The notes: generated from the sequence alone by a model not told the origin. A DNA stretch of 64,000 nucleotides from Chromohalobacter sp. 11-W (GCF_029889905.1 NZ_JARANZ010000007.1:1-64000), one strand, 5' to 3'. Numbered from the stretch's first letter, positions 18,249-28,629 are shown. Made by a program: numbers and translations.

Positions 18249-19167
18249 ACGCGCCAACTTCGATGAACTGGTCGCTCGCGCGATGGCACAACCCGGCCGA
18301 ACCGCTATGCGCCCGGTCATCGAGAAAGAGCTGCTGCATCTCGACATCCTGTTCGCACTCGAACGGGAACGGCTCCTGGATCGGCTTACCTTTCAGGGAG
18401 GAACGTCGCTGCGCTTGTGTCAGGGCTCGCCGCGCTTCAGCGAAGACTTGGATTTTGCCGGCGGTTGGGATTTCAGCAGCCAACATCTGTCCCGCATCCG
18501 CGAGTGCATCGAGGACTATGTCAGCAATCGCTACCAGCTCAAGGTTAGTGTCAAGGAACCGAAAGAGCTGCGCGAAGAGCCTGGCTACCGGGACATTCGT
18601 ATCGACAAATGGCAGGTTTCCGTCTTGACGGCACCAGCTCGAAAGGACATCCCCAAGCAGCGCATCAAACTGGAAGTGGCCAGCCTTCCGGCGTGCACGC
18701 GGGAAGCGCATGCGCTCCAGATCCACTACCCTTTTCTACCGGATGGCTACGATGATTTGCTGATCGTGACGGAAAGCCTAGAGGAGGTCATGGCGGATAA
18801 GCTGATCTCACTGGTCAACACAAAGAAATACGTGCGGCATCGTGACATCTGGGACCTGGCCTGGCTCAAGCAGCAAGGCGCATCTCCCGACGTCGAGCTC
18901 GTCAAGCGCAAGATTCAGGACTACACCATAGAACACTACCCTGACCGAGCCAGGGATATGCAATCACGTCTAGCCGGCATTGTGTCAGGTACGGCTTTTC
19001 AGGGTGAAATGGCCCGCTTTCTGCCCACAGAGACAGTCGACCGGACGATAAGGAATCCCCGCTTTGCCGACTTTCTCACCCGCGAGATCACCGCCATGCT
19101 GGAGCAGGTAGTCATCACGCTCGAGGGCCCGACGCCGGGGTCGCCCAGTCCGGAATTCACCCTCTAA
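18238..19167 (+). CDS. abiEii: AbiEii/AbiGii-family nucleotidyltransferase toxin
   Basis: The 309-residue protein is a DNA polymerase beta-like nucleotidyltransferase. It shows the family motif FQGGTSLRLC followed by FSEDLDF (metal-binding Asp pair), then the long helical C-terminus with EEVMADKLISL and RHRDIWDLAWL. Toxins of this family modify RNA with nucleotides and cause reversible growth arrest, including abortive infection after phage entry. The start ATG at 18238 lies inside the end of abiEi, giving coupled translation. The pair sits between tctA and xseA as an apparent accessory insertion. Confidence 0.88.
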   Translation: MHTERANFDELVARAMAQPGRTAMRPVIEKELLHLDILFALERERLLDRLTFQGGTSLRLCQGSPRFSEDLDFAGGWDFSSQHLSRIRECIEDYVSNRYQLKVSVKEPKELREEPGYRDIRIDKWQVSVLTAPARKDIPKQRIKLEVASLPACTREAHALQIHYPFLPDGYDDLLIVTESLEEVMADKLISLVNTKKYVRHRDIWDLAWLKQQGASPDVELVKRKIQDYTIEHYPDRARDMQSRLAGIVSGTAFQGEMARFLPTETVDRTIRNPRFADFLTREITAMLEQVVITLEGPTPGSPSPEFTL

Positions 19168-19301
19168 GGAGCACGGCTCTCAAATACATCTAACCACACG
19201 CTGGTCGCATAAGCGTGGACGTGGATTTCTCGCTAGCGATGGTGCGTGGTCACAATGCTAGACTCCCTCTTCCAAACTTACCCGATCTTGCGAGGCCTGC
19301 G

Positions 19302-20651
19302 ATGGACGACACTGGCAACCCCACCGCCCTCAGCGTTAGTGAACTCAATCGCCAGGCCCGTCTGATGCTGGAACGCGGCTTCGGCGAGTGTTGGGTGGAG
19401 GGCGAGATTTCGGGCGTGGCGCGGCCGGCGTCGGGGCATATCTACTTCACGCTCAAAGACGATCGCGCACAGTTACGCTGCGCGTTCTTCCGCAACCGGG
19501 CGCGCTTGATGCGCGCGCCGCTCAAGGACGGCGACCGGCTCCGAGTACGCGGGCGCGTGTCGGTGTTCGAGCCGCGTGGCGATTATCAACTGATCGTCGA
19601 GGCGGTGCAGGCGTCGGGGGAAGGCGAGCTGCTGGCGGCGTTCGAGCGGCTCAAGGCGAAGCTTTCCGCCGAGGGTGTCTTCGTCAACGCGCGGCCGCTG
19701 CCGAATCCGCCGCGCCATCTGGCCATCATCACCTCGCCCACCGGGGCGGCGATTCGTGACGTTCTGGCGGTGTTGCGCCGCCGTTGGCCGGCACTGGAGG
19801 TGACGATCCTGCCGGTGCCAGTCCAGGGCCGCGAGGCGCCGCCGGCGATCATTCGCGCCATCGCCCAGGCCAATCAGCGCACTCAGAGGCCGGAAGACAC
19901 CGTCGACGCCCTGCTGATCACGCGCGGTGGCGGTAGTCTGGAGGATCTATGGGCGTTCAATGACGAGCATCTGGCGCGGGCGATTCATCACTCCCGGCTG
20001 CCGGTGATGTCGGCAGTCGGGCACGAAGTCGATGTCACGCTGGCGGATTTCGCCGCCGACGAGCGCGCGCCTACGCCTTCCGCCGCCGCCGAGCGCCTGG
20101 CCCCCGACTGGCGTGAGCGCCAGGCCCAGCTACAAGCCGCCGAACGTGGCCTGACACGCGCCATGCAGGCGCGGCTGGAGCGCGACGGCCAACGTCTCGA
20201 TCATGCCCGGGTGCGGCTGCGCCATCCCGGTGAGCGTCTGGCCGAGCAACGTCGGCGCCTGGAGAACTGGGAAACGCGTCTGCGCCTGGCCATGCGGCGG
20301 CGACTCGACCGTGAGCATCAGCATCACGAGACACTGACACGCCGCGTGGAACGTCAGGACCCACGCCTTGCCATCGAGGCGTATCGGCAACGCCTGACGA
20401 CGCTAGAACGTCAGCTACATACCGCCCTGCCGCGCCGGCTCGATCAATCCCGGGAACGGCTCGAAGCGCTGGCGCGCGAGCTCAATGCGGTCAGCCCGCT
20501 GGCGGTATTGGGACGCGGTTATGCGATTCTCGAAGACGACGAGCACCGCGTCGTGCGCAACGCACACGACACTCAGCCCGGCCAGGCCCTCACGGCGCGG
20601 CTCGGTGAGGGGCGGCTCAAAGTGGAAGTGAAGCGCCGTTTCAAACGTTGA
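19302..20651 (+). CDS. xseA: Exodeoxyribonuclease VII large subunit
   Basis: The 449-residue protein begins with the OB-fold (ALSVSELNRQARLMLERGFGECWVEGEIS in consecutive blocks, residues 8-37). The catalytic core follows with ITSPTGAAIRDVL, LLITRGGGSLEDLWAFNDE and SAVGHEVDVTLADFAADERAPTPSAAAE. A long coiled coil comes next and the tail GRGYAILED closes it. With XseB it degrades single-stranded DNA in both directions during mismatch and recombinational repair. The ATG at 19302 is preferred over upstream in-frame starts because the family begins here and GAGG precedes it. It converges on glrR with only 9 bp between stops. Confidence 0.95.
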   Translation: MDDTGNPTALSVSELNRQARLMLERGFGECWVEGEISGVARPASGHIYFTLKDDRAQLRCAFFRNRARLMRAPLKDGDRLRVRGRVSVFEPRGDYQLIVEAVQASGEGELLAAFERLKAKLSAEGVFVNARPLPNPPRHLAIITSPTGAAIRDVLAVLRRRWPALEVTILPVPVQGREAPPAIIRAIAQANQRTQRPEDTVDALLITRGGGSLEDLWAFNDEHLARAIHHSRLPVMSAVGHEVDVTLADFAADERAPTPSAAAERLAPDWRERQAQLQAAERGLTRAMQARLERDGQRLDHARVRLRHPGERLAEQRRRLENWETRLRLAMRRRLDREHQHHETLTRRVERQDPRLAIEAYRQRLTTLERQLHTALPRRLDQSRERLEALARELNAVSPLAVLGRGYAILEDDEHRVVRNAHDTQPGQALTARLGEGRLKVEVKRRFKR

Positions 20652-20660
20652 ACACGCGCC

Positions 20661-22061
<1,401 letters not shown>

Positions 22062-22089
22062 GAATCTCTCCTTGGTAACCGTCGCGACA

Positions 22090-22620
22090 TCATGGCGATT
22101 GCTCATGGCGCGAGTTGATACTCTGTTCGATGGCCGTCAGGGCGTCGAGTTTCTCGGCGAGGTCATCGCGCTCGCGTCCCAACGCTTGGCGGCGCGATTC
22201 GCTCTGGGCGAGATCGCTGGCCAAATCGCGGCGCGCTTCGAGCTCGTTGAGCCATTGCCGCAGCAGAGGCTGCAAACGGCTCGGCGCCGCCGAGATATCG
22301 GCCTTGTAAAGCTCGGATGCCTGTTCCCAGCCATCGCGTTCGCCCCATGACAGTACCGCGGCGCGCGCCAGCTTGAGATGGGGCATGTCGCCCCGGAGGC
22401 GCGTGAGCATAGTGTCGCGCCACTCGCTATCACCGCGTTGCGAGGCGAGACCGAAGGCGATCCAATCATCCACCAGGCAGACATTGTCGGCCAGCTTGGG
22501 GATGTCGTCATTACAGGAAGTGACCGGGGCTGCCGGAGCGGACGTCTCTTGCGTCATCCACTGGCACCCGGTCAGCAGTGAGCCAGCGCACAGCGTCACT
22601 AGCAGCATCCGGATGTTCAT
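22090..22620 (-). CDS. qseG: QseG/YfhG-like outer-membrane lipoprotein
   Basis: The 176-residue protein has a lipoprotein signal with lipobox LLTGC. A mature region of alpha helices follows (LKLARAAVLSWGERDGWEQASELY; then a coiled coil near residues 125-165). No catalytic motif is present. Its place between a GlrK-type kinase and GlrR is exactly that of E. coli QseG, which interacts with the kinase and modulates its activity. Sequence identity to QseG is not obvious, so the name rests on synteny, size and lipidation. It overlaps glrK by 4 nt. Confidence 0.75.
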   Translation of the reverse strand: MNIRMLLVTLCAGSLLTGCQWMTQETSAPAAPVTSCNDDIPKLADNVCLVDDWIAFGLASQRGDSEWRDTMLTRLRGDMPHLKLARAAVLSWGERDGWEQASELYKADISAAPSRLQPLLRQWLNELEARRDLASDLAQSESRRQALGRERDDLAEKLDALTAIEQSINSRHEQSP

Positions 22621-24137
22621 GCGTTCGAATTCCTTGCGTTTAGCGCCGGCGTCGTCGTGGCCGGCGTCGTTATGGAAGCGTCGTCGCCATCGGCTCCTTC
22701 CTCCGGCGACGTCACCTCGGGCAATGTCAGTCGGAAGCAGACCGGGAAGGTGTCATCCTCGACCAACTCCAAGCGTCCATTTTGAACCTTGGCGCAATCG
22801 GCGGCCACCGACAAGCCGATGCCCGATCCCTTGAGGGCACCCTGGCGGCGCATGCGACCCTGATAGAAGGCTTCGAAGAGACGCGCGCGGTCGCTGTCGT
22901 CGATAGGCTCACCGGTGTTGGCGACTTCGACCACCAGCCATGACGCATGTTGCCGAACACGCAGCGCCAGTTGGCCGCCATTCTCACCGTAGGCGATGGC
23001 ATTGGAAATCAGATTGTCGAGAACGCTGGCGGTACGCTCGCGGTCGGCCTGCCAGGGCAAGGGCGTGTGCCGAGGCCAGTCGACATGCATGCCCTTCTTG
23101 TCGAGCGCCAAACGATGCTTGGCGAGCACTTCCTGGATCACCGTGACCAAGTCGAAACGCGTCACCTTGAGTCCTCGGCTGTGCTGTAACAGATTATAGT
23201 CGAGCAATTGCTCGATCAGGGCCTGAAGTTCCTGACCACTGACATCGATCAAGCCCACGATTTCCCGCTGACGCTCGCTGAGTTCGCCGACCACACCATC
23301 GGATAGCAGCGCCGTGCCCTCGCGCACGCTGGCCAACGGGGTTTTCAGCTCGTGGGACATGTGGCGCAGAAACTGCTGTTTCTGCGCCTCGAGTTCGGTG
23401 AGGCGTCCGGACAACCAAGTCAGCCGCTCGCCAAGACTAACCAGCTCCGCCGGCCCCTGGATATGCTGCGACGAGGCCGGCTCCATGCCGCTGCCCAGGC
23501 TGAAGATCCGCCGCTCGAGCTGGCGGATGGGGCGGATGATCAGCCAGGTGAAGATCAGCATCAGCCCCAGGCTGACCGAGACCAGCGCGGCAGTCTGCAT
23601 CCACAACTGCCCACGCACGGTGCTGGCACGCTCGCGAATGTTTTCGATACGCTCATCGATCAGTTGGTTGGTAGCCTGGCGAACGTTGTCGGTGCGCTGG
23701 GAGAAGTCGCCGAACGCCGCCAACTGCTCGCGGAACTCGTCGATTGGCTTGTCCGGCAACGCCTCGAGCTGGCTTAGTTGCTCACGCAGGCGCGGGATAT
23801 CGGGATCGTCGGGCAGCAAGGGAGCATGCTCGTCGAGCAGTTCCGCGTAGCGTTGGGCTTTCTCGGTATAGATGCTGAGCAATCCTTCCTGCTCCAGCAC
23901 CGCGTACTGACGCGCACTGCGCTCCATTTCCAATGCCAGGTTACTCAAGGTGCGGGCGCGGCGGGTCTGCTCCACCGCTTGGCGCGCGCTGACATCGGCC
24001 AGCGACGAGAGCTCGGAGAGTGCCTGGCCGGCCTGAAACATGAGCACAGCGATTGGCAGCATCACCATCACAAAGGCGAGCATTACCAACTGCAATAACG
24101 AACGAGGACGCCAGCGGCGAGAGACCTGAGTGGTCAT
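22617..24137 (-). CDS. glrK: Sensor histidine kinase GlrK (QseE)
   Basis: The 506-residue membrane kinase has a TM segment at about residues 15-38, a helical periplasmic domain, a second TM near 180-202, and a HAMP region (RPIRQLERRI). The HisKA box is RHMSHELKTPLASV (His262), and the ATPase domain has NLISNAIAYG and GSGIGLSVAADCA. It phosphorylates GlrR. The ATG at 24137 is preferred to 24173 because it begins just before the basic segment leading into TM1. It lies about 185 nt downstream of a terminator that ends the upstream RNA locus. Confidence 0.9.
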   Translation of the reverse strand: MTTQVSRRWRPRSLLQLVMLAFVMVMLPIAVLMFQAGQALSELSSLADVSARQAVEQTRRARTLSNLALEMERSARQYAVLEQEGLLSIYTEKAQRYAELLDEHAPLLPDDPDIPRLREQLSQLEALPDKPIDEFREQLAAFGDFSQRTDNVRQATNQLIDERIENIRERASTVRGQLWMQTAALVSVSLGLMLIFTWLIIRPIRQLERRIFSLGSGMEPASSQHIQGPAELVSLGERLTWLSGRLTELEAQKQQFLRHMSHELKTPLASVREGTALLSDGVVGELSERQREIVGLIDVSGQELQALIEQLLDYNLLQHSRGLKVTRFDLVTVIQEVLAKHRLALDKKGMHVDWPRHTPLPWQADRERTASVLDNLISNAIAYGENGGQLALRVRQHASWLVVEVANTGEPIDDSDRARLFEAFYQGRMRRQGALKGSGIGLSVAADCAKVQNGRLELVEDDTFPVCFRLTLPEVTSPEEGADGDDASITTPATTTPALNARNSNA

Positions 24138-24320
24138 GAGCGCGATTCTATGCAGAAAGAGTGTGGATGCCATGTCATCTTATCCGCATAGGATAACAGA
24201 GTCGCGTTCGTATACCGGTTTTCGCATCGCCGCACCGATCGAAAGCGAGGAATAAGTCCCGTTCAGCCATGAATACCCGACGCATCCGCTCGACACACCG
24301 CGGCGGCCCACAAGACGCGC

Positions 24321-24346
24321 AAAAAAATGGGCCGGAAGACCGGCCC
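24321..24346 (-). terminator. Strong rho-independent terminator upstream of glrK
   Basis: On the minus strand GGGCCGG, a 4-nt loop TCTT and CCGGCCC are followed by A and seven T residues. It cannot belong to a protein gene upstream, because none lies between it and argA on this strand (argA ends at 25069), so it implies a non-coding transcript. Confidence 0.88.
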
Positions 24347-24766
24347 AAGGTACGCAGGGAACTGAAGGGTCAAGTGAACACTCTCGAACATCCACCTGGC
24401 TGAATTCTCGAGAATGATCGAGGGGCTCGAAAGCCCACGAAGCCATGAGGTCCATACATTGCCAGGAAAAGGCCCTCATGTTGACGGCGCAGCCGCCACT
24501 TCGTTTCGTGTGCCGCGTCGCCAGAAGCGGCGCGGCGAAGTTAGCCCCCGAAGGGGTGGCATCCATGCCTGGGCATCCTTGCCCTTTTGGTACCTTTCCA
24601 TGCCCGTAGGCGGTACCCGTCTCATCGCAACCTAAGTCACACATCGCGTGGAGCAGACGCTGATCAATCTAGCCGGGACATTGCGCACAGGGTTGTGGTC
24701 GAAACGCCCTGGCTTGATCGATCGAGAAACGGTTCGAGCCGTATTGAACCGTTTCCCGTTGCTCAT
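24321..24766 (-). ncRNA. Candidate sigma-54-dependent small RNA with CsrA-type hairpins, upstream of glrK
   Basis: Bounded by a sigma-54-like promoter and a strong terminator, this about 445-nt region has no convincing reading frame. It has several stable hairpins. They are AAACGGTTC/GAACCGTTT at 24755-24728, GGGC-AAGGAT-GCCC at 24584-24571, GGC-ATGGAT-GCC at 24569-24558, and a CCCC/GGGG tetraloop-type stem at 24556-24546. The two loops presenting GGA match the CsrA/RsmA-binding consensus, and further GGA motifs occur near 24599, 24452 and 24390. In E. coli the same position upstream of glrK carries glmY. No sequence similarity to glmY is evident. The exact 5' end is inferred, and a shorter transcript from an internal promoter is possible. 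Confidence 0.5.
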
Positions 24767-24776
24767 CCCATATATT

Positions 24777-24791
24777 GCGATAGTCGTGCCA
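24777..24791 (-). promoter_or_regulatory. Sigma-54 (-24/-12) promoter of the candidate sRNA
   Basis: The minus strand reads TGGCACG-N4-TCGCA, with the invariant GG and GC separated by 10 bp. It differs from the consensus TGGCACG-N4-TTGCA at one position. The predicted start is about 24766. AT-rich DNA lies immediately upstream. Confidence 0.6.
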
Positions 24792-24963
24792 ATTTTTTAA
24801 AAGTCATTAAAAAACAATAACTTAAAAACATAGCCTAAAGGCCAAAACCGCACGACGGGCTATTACATCGAGAATCGGGGGCATTTCGGCACTCATAATG
24901 TCGCCACTTGCCAACGCTCTTTCGTCTATATATAGAAATATCAATAAAAACAGATACTTATTA

Positions 24964-24981
24964 CGTCTCTCTTTGGAGACA
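24964..24981. promoter_or_regulatory. Possible GlrR activator site
   Basis: CGTC-N10-GACA differs at one position from the TGTC-N10-GACA consensus of enterobacterial GlrR and lies about 190 bp upstream of the sigma-54 promoter, the right distance for an enhancer. A half-site TGTC at 24899-24902 is closer to the promoter. Confidence 0.4.
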
Positions 24982-25068
24982 CCCATTAGATGGAAGCGAC
25001 ACTGCAAGCCGCCGGACGGGCGAGTATCGGTGCAGCCTTGCCGTTGAGCGGCGGCACAGGGCTGGCGT

Positions 25069-26382
25069 TCAACCGAGGGGTTTGAGCAACACCTTGGATT
25101 GGCGCGCATGGTTATAGGAATCGCGCCGCAGGTGCGGCAACACCTCCAGGCCGTCGAGTCGAAAACCGTGCTCGAGGAACCAATGCGTGGTGTGGGTGGT
25201 GAGGGCAAACAAGGCGCTGTAGCCACGCCGACGGGATTCACGCTCGACCTCGGCCAAGAGCAGATCGCCGCGCGCACCACCGCGATAATCGCCATGCACG
25301 GCGACACAGGCCAGTTCCCCCATACCCGCTTCGGGGTAGGCATGCATGGCACTGCAACCGATGATCATGCCGTCGCGTTCGATCACCCAGTAGTCATCGA
25401 TCTGATGCTCGAGCCGCTCCCGCGAGCGCGCCACGAGCATGCCGCGCTCCTCCAGCGGGCGCAGCAATTCAAGCAAGCCGCCCACGTCTTCCAGTGTCGC
25501 GCGGCGCAACTGCTCGTAGCGATGCTGGGTGATCATGGTCCCCACCCCGTCGCGGGTGAACAGCTCGCCGAGCAAGGCGTCGCGATCGTGCCACGTCAGC
25601 AGGTGAGTGCGGGCCACGCCATGGCGCGCCGCTTCGCACGCCGCGCCCAGGTGACGCGCCAGCTCGCTACCGGGCGCGGCCTGACGCCGTAACGGGTCCG
25701 CCTCCAACGGAGTAAGTTGGCGCTGCAACATGCCGCTGGCATCGTGCAGCCCCGCCGCGTCGCCAAGCAGAATCAGCTTGTCGGCGCCCAGCCCCATGGC
25801 GACGTGTTGGGCGACATCGGCCGCGTCGAGGTCGAACACCTCGCCGGTACTCGAATATCCCAGCGGCGGCACCAGTACCAAGGTTTCCTTCGCCAGCAGT
25901 TCAGCGATGGCTTGGCTGCGCACGCGGCGTACCTCGCCGCTGTGGTGGAAGTCGACACCATCGCGTACGCCCAACGGCTTGGCGGTCACTAGATTGCCGG
26001 AGACCACCGTCAGCTCGACGCCATGCAGCGGCGTGTTGGGTAACCCCAACGAGAGGCGTGCCTCGATCTTGAGGCGCAGCTCGGCGGCGATGCGTTCGAC
26101 ATGGCGCATGATCGACTCATCGGCCACCCAACGCCCTTCGATCCGGCGCGGCTCGATCCCCGCCTCGCCCAGCGCCTCGCCCACCTGCGGACGAATGCCG
26201 AAGACCATCACCAGGCGCACGCCCAGGGTATGCAGCAATGCCAGGTCCTGAAGCAGAGGCTCCCATCGCTCGGAGGCCAATGCCTCGCCTTCGATGAGCA
26301 CCACGAACGTACGCCCCCGATGCGCATTGATATACGGAGACGAATTACGAAACCAATCGGCGAAGGGGAAACGAGTATCCAA
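25069..26382 (-). CDS. argA: N-acetylglutamate synthase
   Basis: The 437-residue protein makes N-acetylglutamate from glutamate and acetyl-CoA, the first step of arginine synthesis. An amino acid kinase-like domain covers residues 1-290 (RGRTFVVLIEGEAL; LVPPLGYSSTGEVFDLDAADVA, the arginine-feedback region). A GNAT domain follows (IGCSAMHAYPEAGMGELACVAVHGDYRGGARGDLLL as neighbouring blocks). The TTG at 26382 is chosen because GGAG precedes it by 7 nt and it gives the length of the family (E. coli 443 aa). An ATG 69 nt upstream adds an unrelated tail. Confidence 0.93.
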   Translation of the reverse strand: MDTRFPFADWFRNSSPYINAHRGRTFVVLIEGEALASERWEPLLQDLALLHTLGVRLVMVFGIRPQVGEALGEAGIEPRRIEGRWVADESIMRHVERIAAELRLKIEARLSLGLPNTPLHGVELTVVSGNLVTAKPLGVRDGVDFHHSGEVRRVRSQAIAELLAKETLVLVPPLGYSSTGEVFDLDAADVAQHVAMGLGADKLILLGDAAGLHDASGMLQRQLTPLEADPLRRQAAPGSELARHLGAACEAARHGVARTHLLTWHDRDALLGELFTRDGVGTMITQHRYEQLRRATLEDVGGLLELLRPLEERGMLVARSRERLEHQIDDYWVIERDGMIIGCSAMHAYPEAGMGELACVAVHGDYRGGARGDLLLAEVERESRRRGYSALFALTTHTTHWFLEHGFRLDGLEVLPHLRRDSYNHARQSKVLLKPLG

Positions 26383-26465
26383 GGCCGCACTCCGGCAGCA
26401 GGTGAACGGGAAATCCTGACTATAACAGAGCGACGAAAACGGCGGCACCACTCTCGTGGCACCGC

Positions 26466-26520
26466 CGCTTCAGGCTTCAGGCGTATTTTAGCTCGCAGCT
26501 CGTGGCCCGCGCTCGTGGCT
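26466..26520. repeat. Low-complexity intergenic repeat between argA and pit
   Basis: This stretch contains near-tandem GCTCG(C/T)(A/G)GC-type units (GCTCGCAGCTCGTGGC then GCTCGTGGCTCG) and doubled CTTCAGGC. It is similar in style to the guaB-guaA repeat, and looks like dispersed intergenic repeat material rather than a terminator. Confidence 0.4.
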
Positions 26521-26522
26521 CG

Positions 26523-27800
26523 TCAGCCGAAAAAGCCCTTGAACATGAAGAAGAACATGATCGACAGCAACGCCCCGGCCGGCAGGGTAATCACCCAGGA
26601 CAATACGATAGTGCCCAGCACGCGCATGTTGAGCGCCGTGATGCCGCGAGCCAGGCCGACCCCGAGCACCGCACCGACCAGCGTCTGCGTCGTGGAAACC
26701 GGCAAACCGGTTCCCGAGGCCAGTACCACGGTCGTCGCCGCCGCCAGGGTCGCCGCGAACCCGCGACTCGGCGTCAGCTCGGTGATTCCCGTGCCCACCG
26801 TGGCGATGACTTTGTGGCCATAGGTGATCAAGCCGACGACGATACCGCCGCCGCCCAGCACCAGCACCCACCACGGCAATGCGGCGGCCCCACCGACGTC
26901 GCCGTTCGACTCGACGACGCTGATGACCGCCGCCAGCGGCCCCACGGCATTGGCGACATCGTTGGAGCCATGCGCGAACGCCATGGCACAGGCGGTAAAC
27001 ATCATCAGCACGCCGAACACGCGCTCGACGCTGTTGAAATCGAACGCCGAGCTGCCGCGCTTGCGTTTGGCGCGGTCGACGCGATTTTCCATCAGGATGC
27101 CGACGACCATCACTACCAAGCCGATCCCGATCGCCACCAACAGGCTGTCACCAAAGCTCATATCCAGCCCGATATGGGAGAGCCCCTTGACCAGGGTGAC
27201 CATCGCCACGATGAAGCCGACCATGAAGATATAACCGGGCACATAGCGTTTGGCCGCCGCGAAGGGATCACTGTTCTCGAAGATGAGAAACTGTACCGAC
27301 TTGAACAACGCGAAGGCGATGGACCCCGCCAACAGCGGCGACACCACCCAGCTTGCCGCGATCTGACCGACCTTGGGCCAACCGACGGAGTCGACGCCCA
27401 GCCCGGCGACGGCGAAACCGACAATGGCCCCGACGATGGAGTGCGTGGTAGACACCGGCCAGCCGCGCATGGAGGCGATGAATAGCCACACGCCCGCGGC
27501 CAGCAACGAGGCCAGCATGCCGTAGACCAGCAACTGCGGGTCATCGGAGAGCAAACTGGGGTCGATGATCCCTTTGCGTATAGTGTCGGTGACCTGGCCC
27601 CCCGCCAGCCATGCCCCGAGAAATTCGAACACCACGGCGATGAGAATCGCCTGACGGATGGTAATGGCCTTGGACCCCACGGAGGTTCCCATGGCATTGG
27701 CCACATCGTTGGCCCCTACCCCCCAGGCCATGAAGAAACCGAAAATGCAGGCGAGAATAATGAAGACATCGCCGTACTGCGCAATGATGGACATAGGCAA
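26523..27800 (-). CDS. Inorganic phosphate transporter, PiT family
   Basis: The 425-residue membrane protein has 10-12 TM segments in two homologous halves. The duplicated PiT signature appears as GANDVANAMGTSVGSKAI near residue 30 and HGSNDVANAVGPLAAV near 285. It imports phosphate, probably with metal, using the proton or sodium gradient. Just upstream on the same strand is a PhoU-like DUF47 gene, the standard partner of bacterial Pit proteins, separated by 44 bp with a hairpin. The lack of pst genes here means its regulation cannot be judged. Confidence 0.93.
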   Translation of the reverse strand: MPMSIIAQYGDVFIILACIFGFFMAWGVGANDVANAMGTSVGSKAITIRQAILIAVVFEFLGAWLAGGQVTDTIRKGIIDPSLLSDDPQLLVYGMLASLLAAGVWLFIASMRGWPVSTTHSIVGAIVGFAVAGLGVDSVGWPKVGQIAASWVVSPLLAGSIAFALFKSVQFLIFENSDPFAAAKRYVPGYIFMVGFIVAMVTLVKGLSHIGLDMSFGDSLLVAIGIGLVVMVVGILMENRVDRAKRKRGSSAFDFNSVERVFGVLMMFTACAMAFAHGSNDVANAVGPLAAVISVVESNGDVGGAAALPWWVLVLGGGGIVVGLITYGHKVIATVGTGITELTPSRGFAATLAAATTVVLASGTGLPVSTTQTLVGAVLGVGLARGITALNMRVLGTIVLSWVITLPAGALLSIMFFFMFKGFFG

Positions 27801-27832
27801 GTTCTATCTGGCTGGCGTGAGACGGAAAATCA

Positions 27833-27857
27833 CACGGCCCGCGTTCAGCGGGCCGTG
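27833..27857 (-). terminator. Hairpin at the DUF47 stop codon
   Basis: CACGGCCCGC and GCGGGCCGTG form a 10-bp stem whose 5-nt loop contains the stop codon of the DUF47 gene, followed on the minus strand by TGATTTTCC. It may partially terminate transcription between the DUF47 gene and pit. Confidence 0.5.
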
Positions 27858-28525
27858 AGAATTTGGAGACGGCTGCCGACGCGCTCGGCGCGATCGGACA
27901 GCTCACCGATCCATTCGATGATCTTATAAAGAAAGATCACATCGACCGGCGGCAACTCGGCCTCCAGCTGGAAGAGCTGGCGACGAATAAGCACTTGCTG
28001 GTCGTCGGCCTGATGCTCGAGGTCATGAAGCTCGCGGATAAAATCCTGCATGAGATCGCCGACGTTACGCCCAAAGCCGGAATCGAGCAGCTCCTGGAGC
28101 TCTTCGAGCGCCTTGCGCGCCTGGCCAACGGTCGCGATCGCGGTTTCGAGATAAGCGCGCATCGAAGGCGCCAGCGATTCTGGCACCTGCATCTGGCGGC
28201 CCAGCATGATGCCAGTGATATCGCGCGCCTTGTTGGCGATCTTATCCTGTACGCTGATCAGCTCCAGCAGGTCGGAACGCGAGACCGGCAGGAACATGCT
28301 GTTAGGAAGGTTGAGACGCAATTCGGTCTTGAGCGTATCGGCCTCGTGCTCGAGCTCGGTGATCACTTCTCGATGCGTGGCGGCGTCGTCCCAGTTGCCC
28401 GCCTGCGTGGCATCGAAAAATGGCAGGAGTCGCTCGGCGCATTCGCTTGTCTTGACGATATGCGCGAGCAAGGGCTCGAAAGGCGAGCGCCCGAACAATG
28501 CCGAGAACGGATTGGAAGTCACCAT
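27845..28525 (-). CDS. TIGR00153 / DUF47 PhoU-like protein (Pit accessory)
   Basis: The 226-residue protein is almost entirely helical, as in PhoU folds. It contains SPFEPLLAHIVKTSECAERLLPFF at the start and the metal-site-type segment ELEHEADTLK near residue 52. EDxxD-like clusters follow later (HDLEHQADDQQ). DUF47 proteins regulate adjacent Pit permeases in the cytoplasm. It is the upstream gene of a two-gene operon with the permease. Confidence 0.92.
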   Translation of the reverse strand: MVTSNPFSALFGRSPFEPLLAHIVKTSECAERLLPFFDATQAGNWDDAATHREVITELEHEADTLKTELRLNLPNSMFLPVSRSDLLELISVQDKIANKARDITGIMLGRQMQVPESLAPSMRAYLETAIATVGQARKALEELQELLDSGFGRNVGDLMQDFIRELHDLEHQADDQQVLIRRQLFQLEAELPPVDVIFLYKIIEWIGELSDRAERVGSRLQILTAR

Positions 28526-28629
28526 AATGTCAGATTCGATGCGTTGGGAATGGCGGCGTCAGTATAGTGACTGCACCCCTTCTCGTCATGGAAAATTCAC
28601 CCTCTTGTCATCAACGCACAAGGACAGGC

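Noticed and set aside
24180-24644. 154-codon minus-strand frame over the RNA locus
   Set aside because: It runs through the terminator stem and T-run, has no family feature and a Cys/Trp-rich composition. Non-coding RNA explains the region better.
24174-25068. Riboswitch (c-di-GMP, cobalamin, TPP, FMN) upstream of glrK
   Set aside because: None of the conserved core sequences of these classes is present; the element is closed by its own terminator and ends before glrK.
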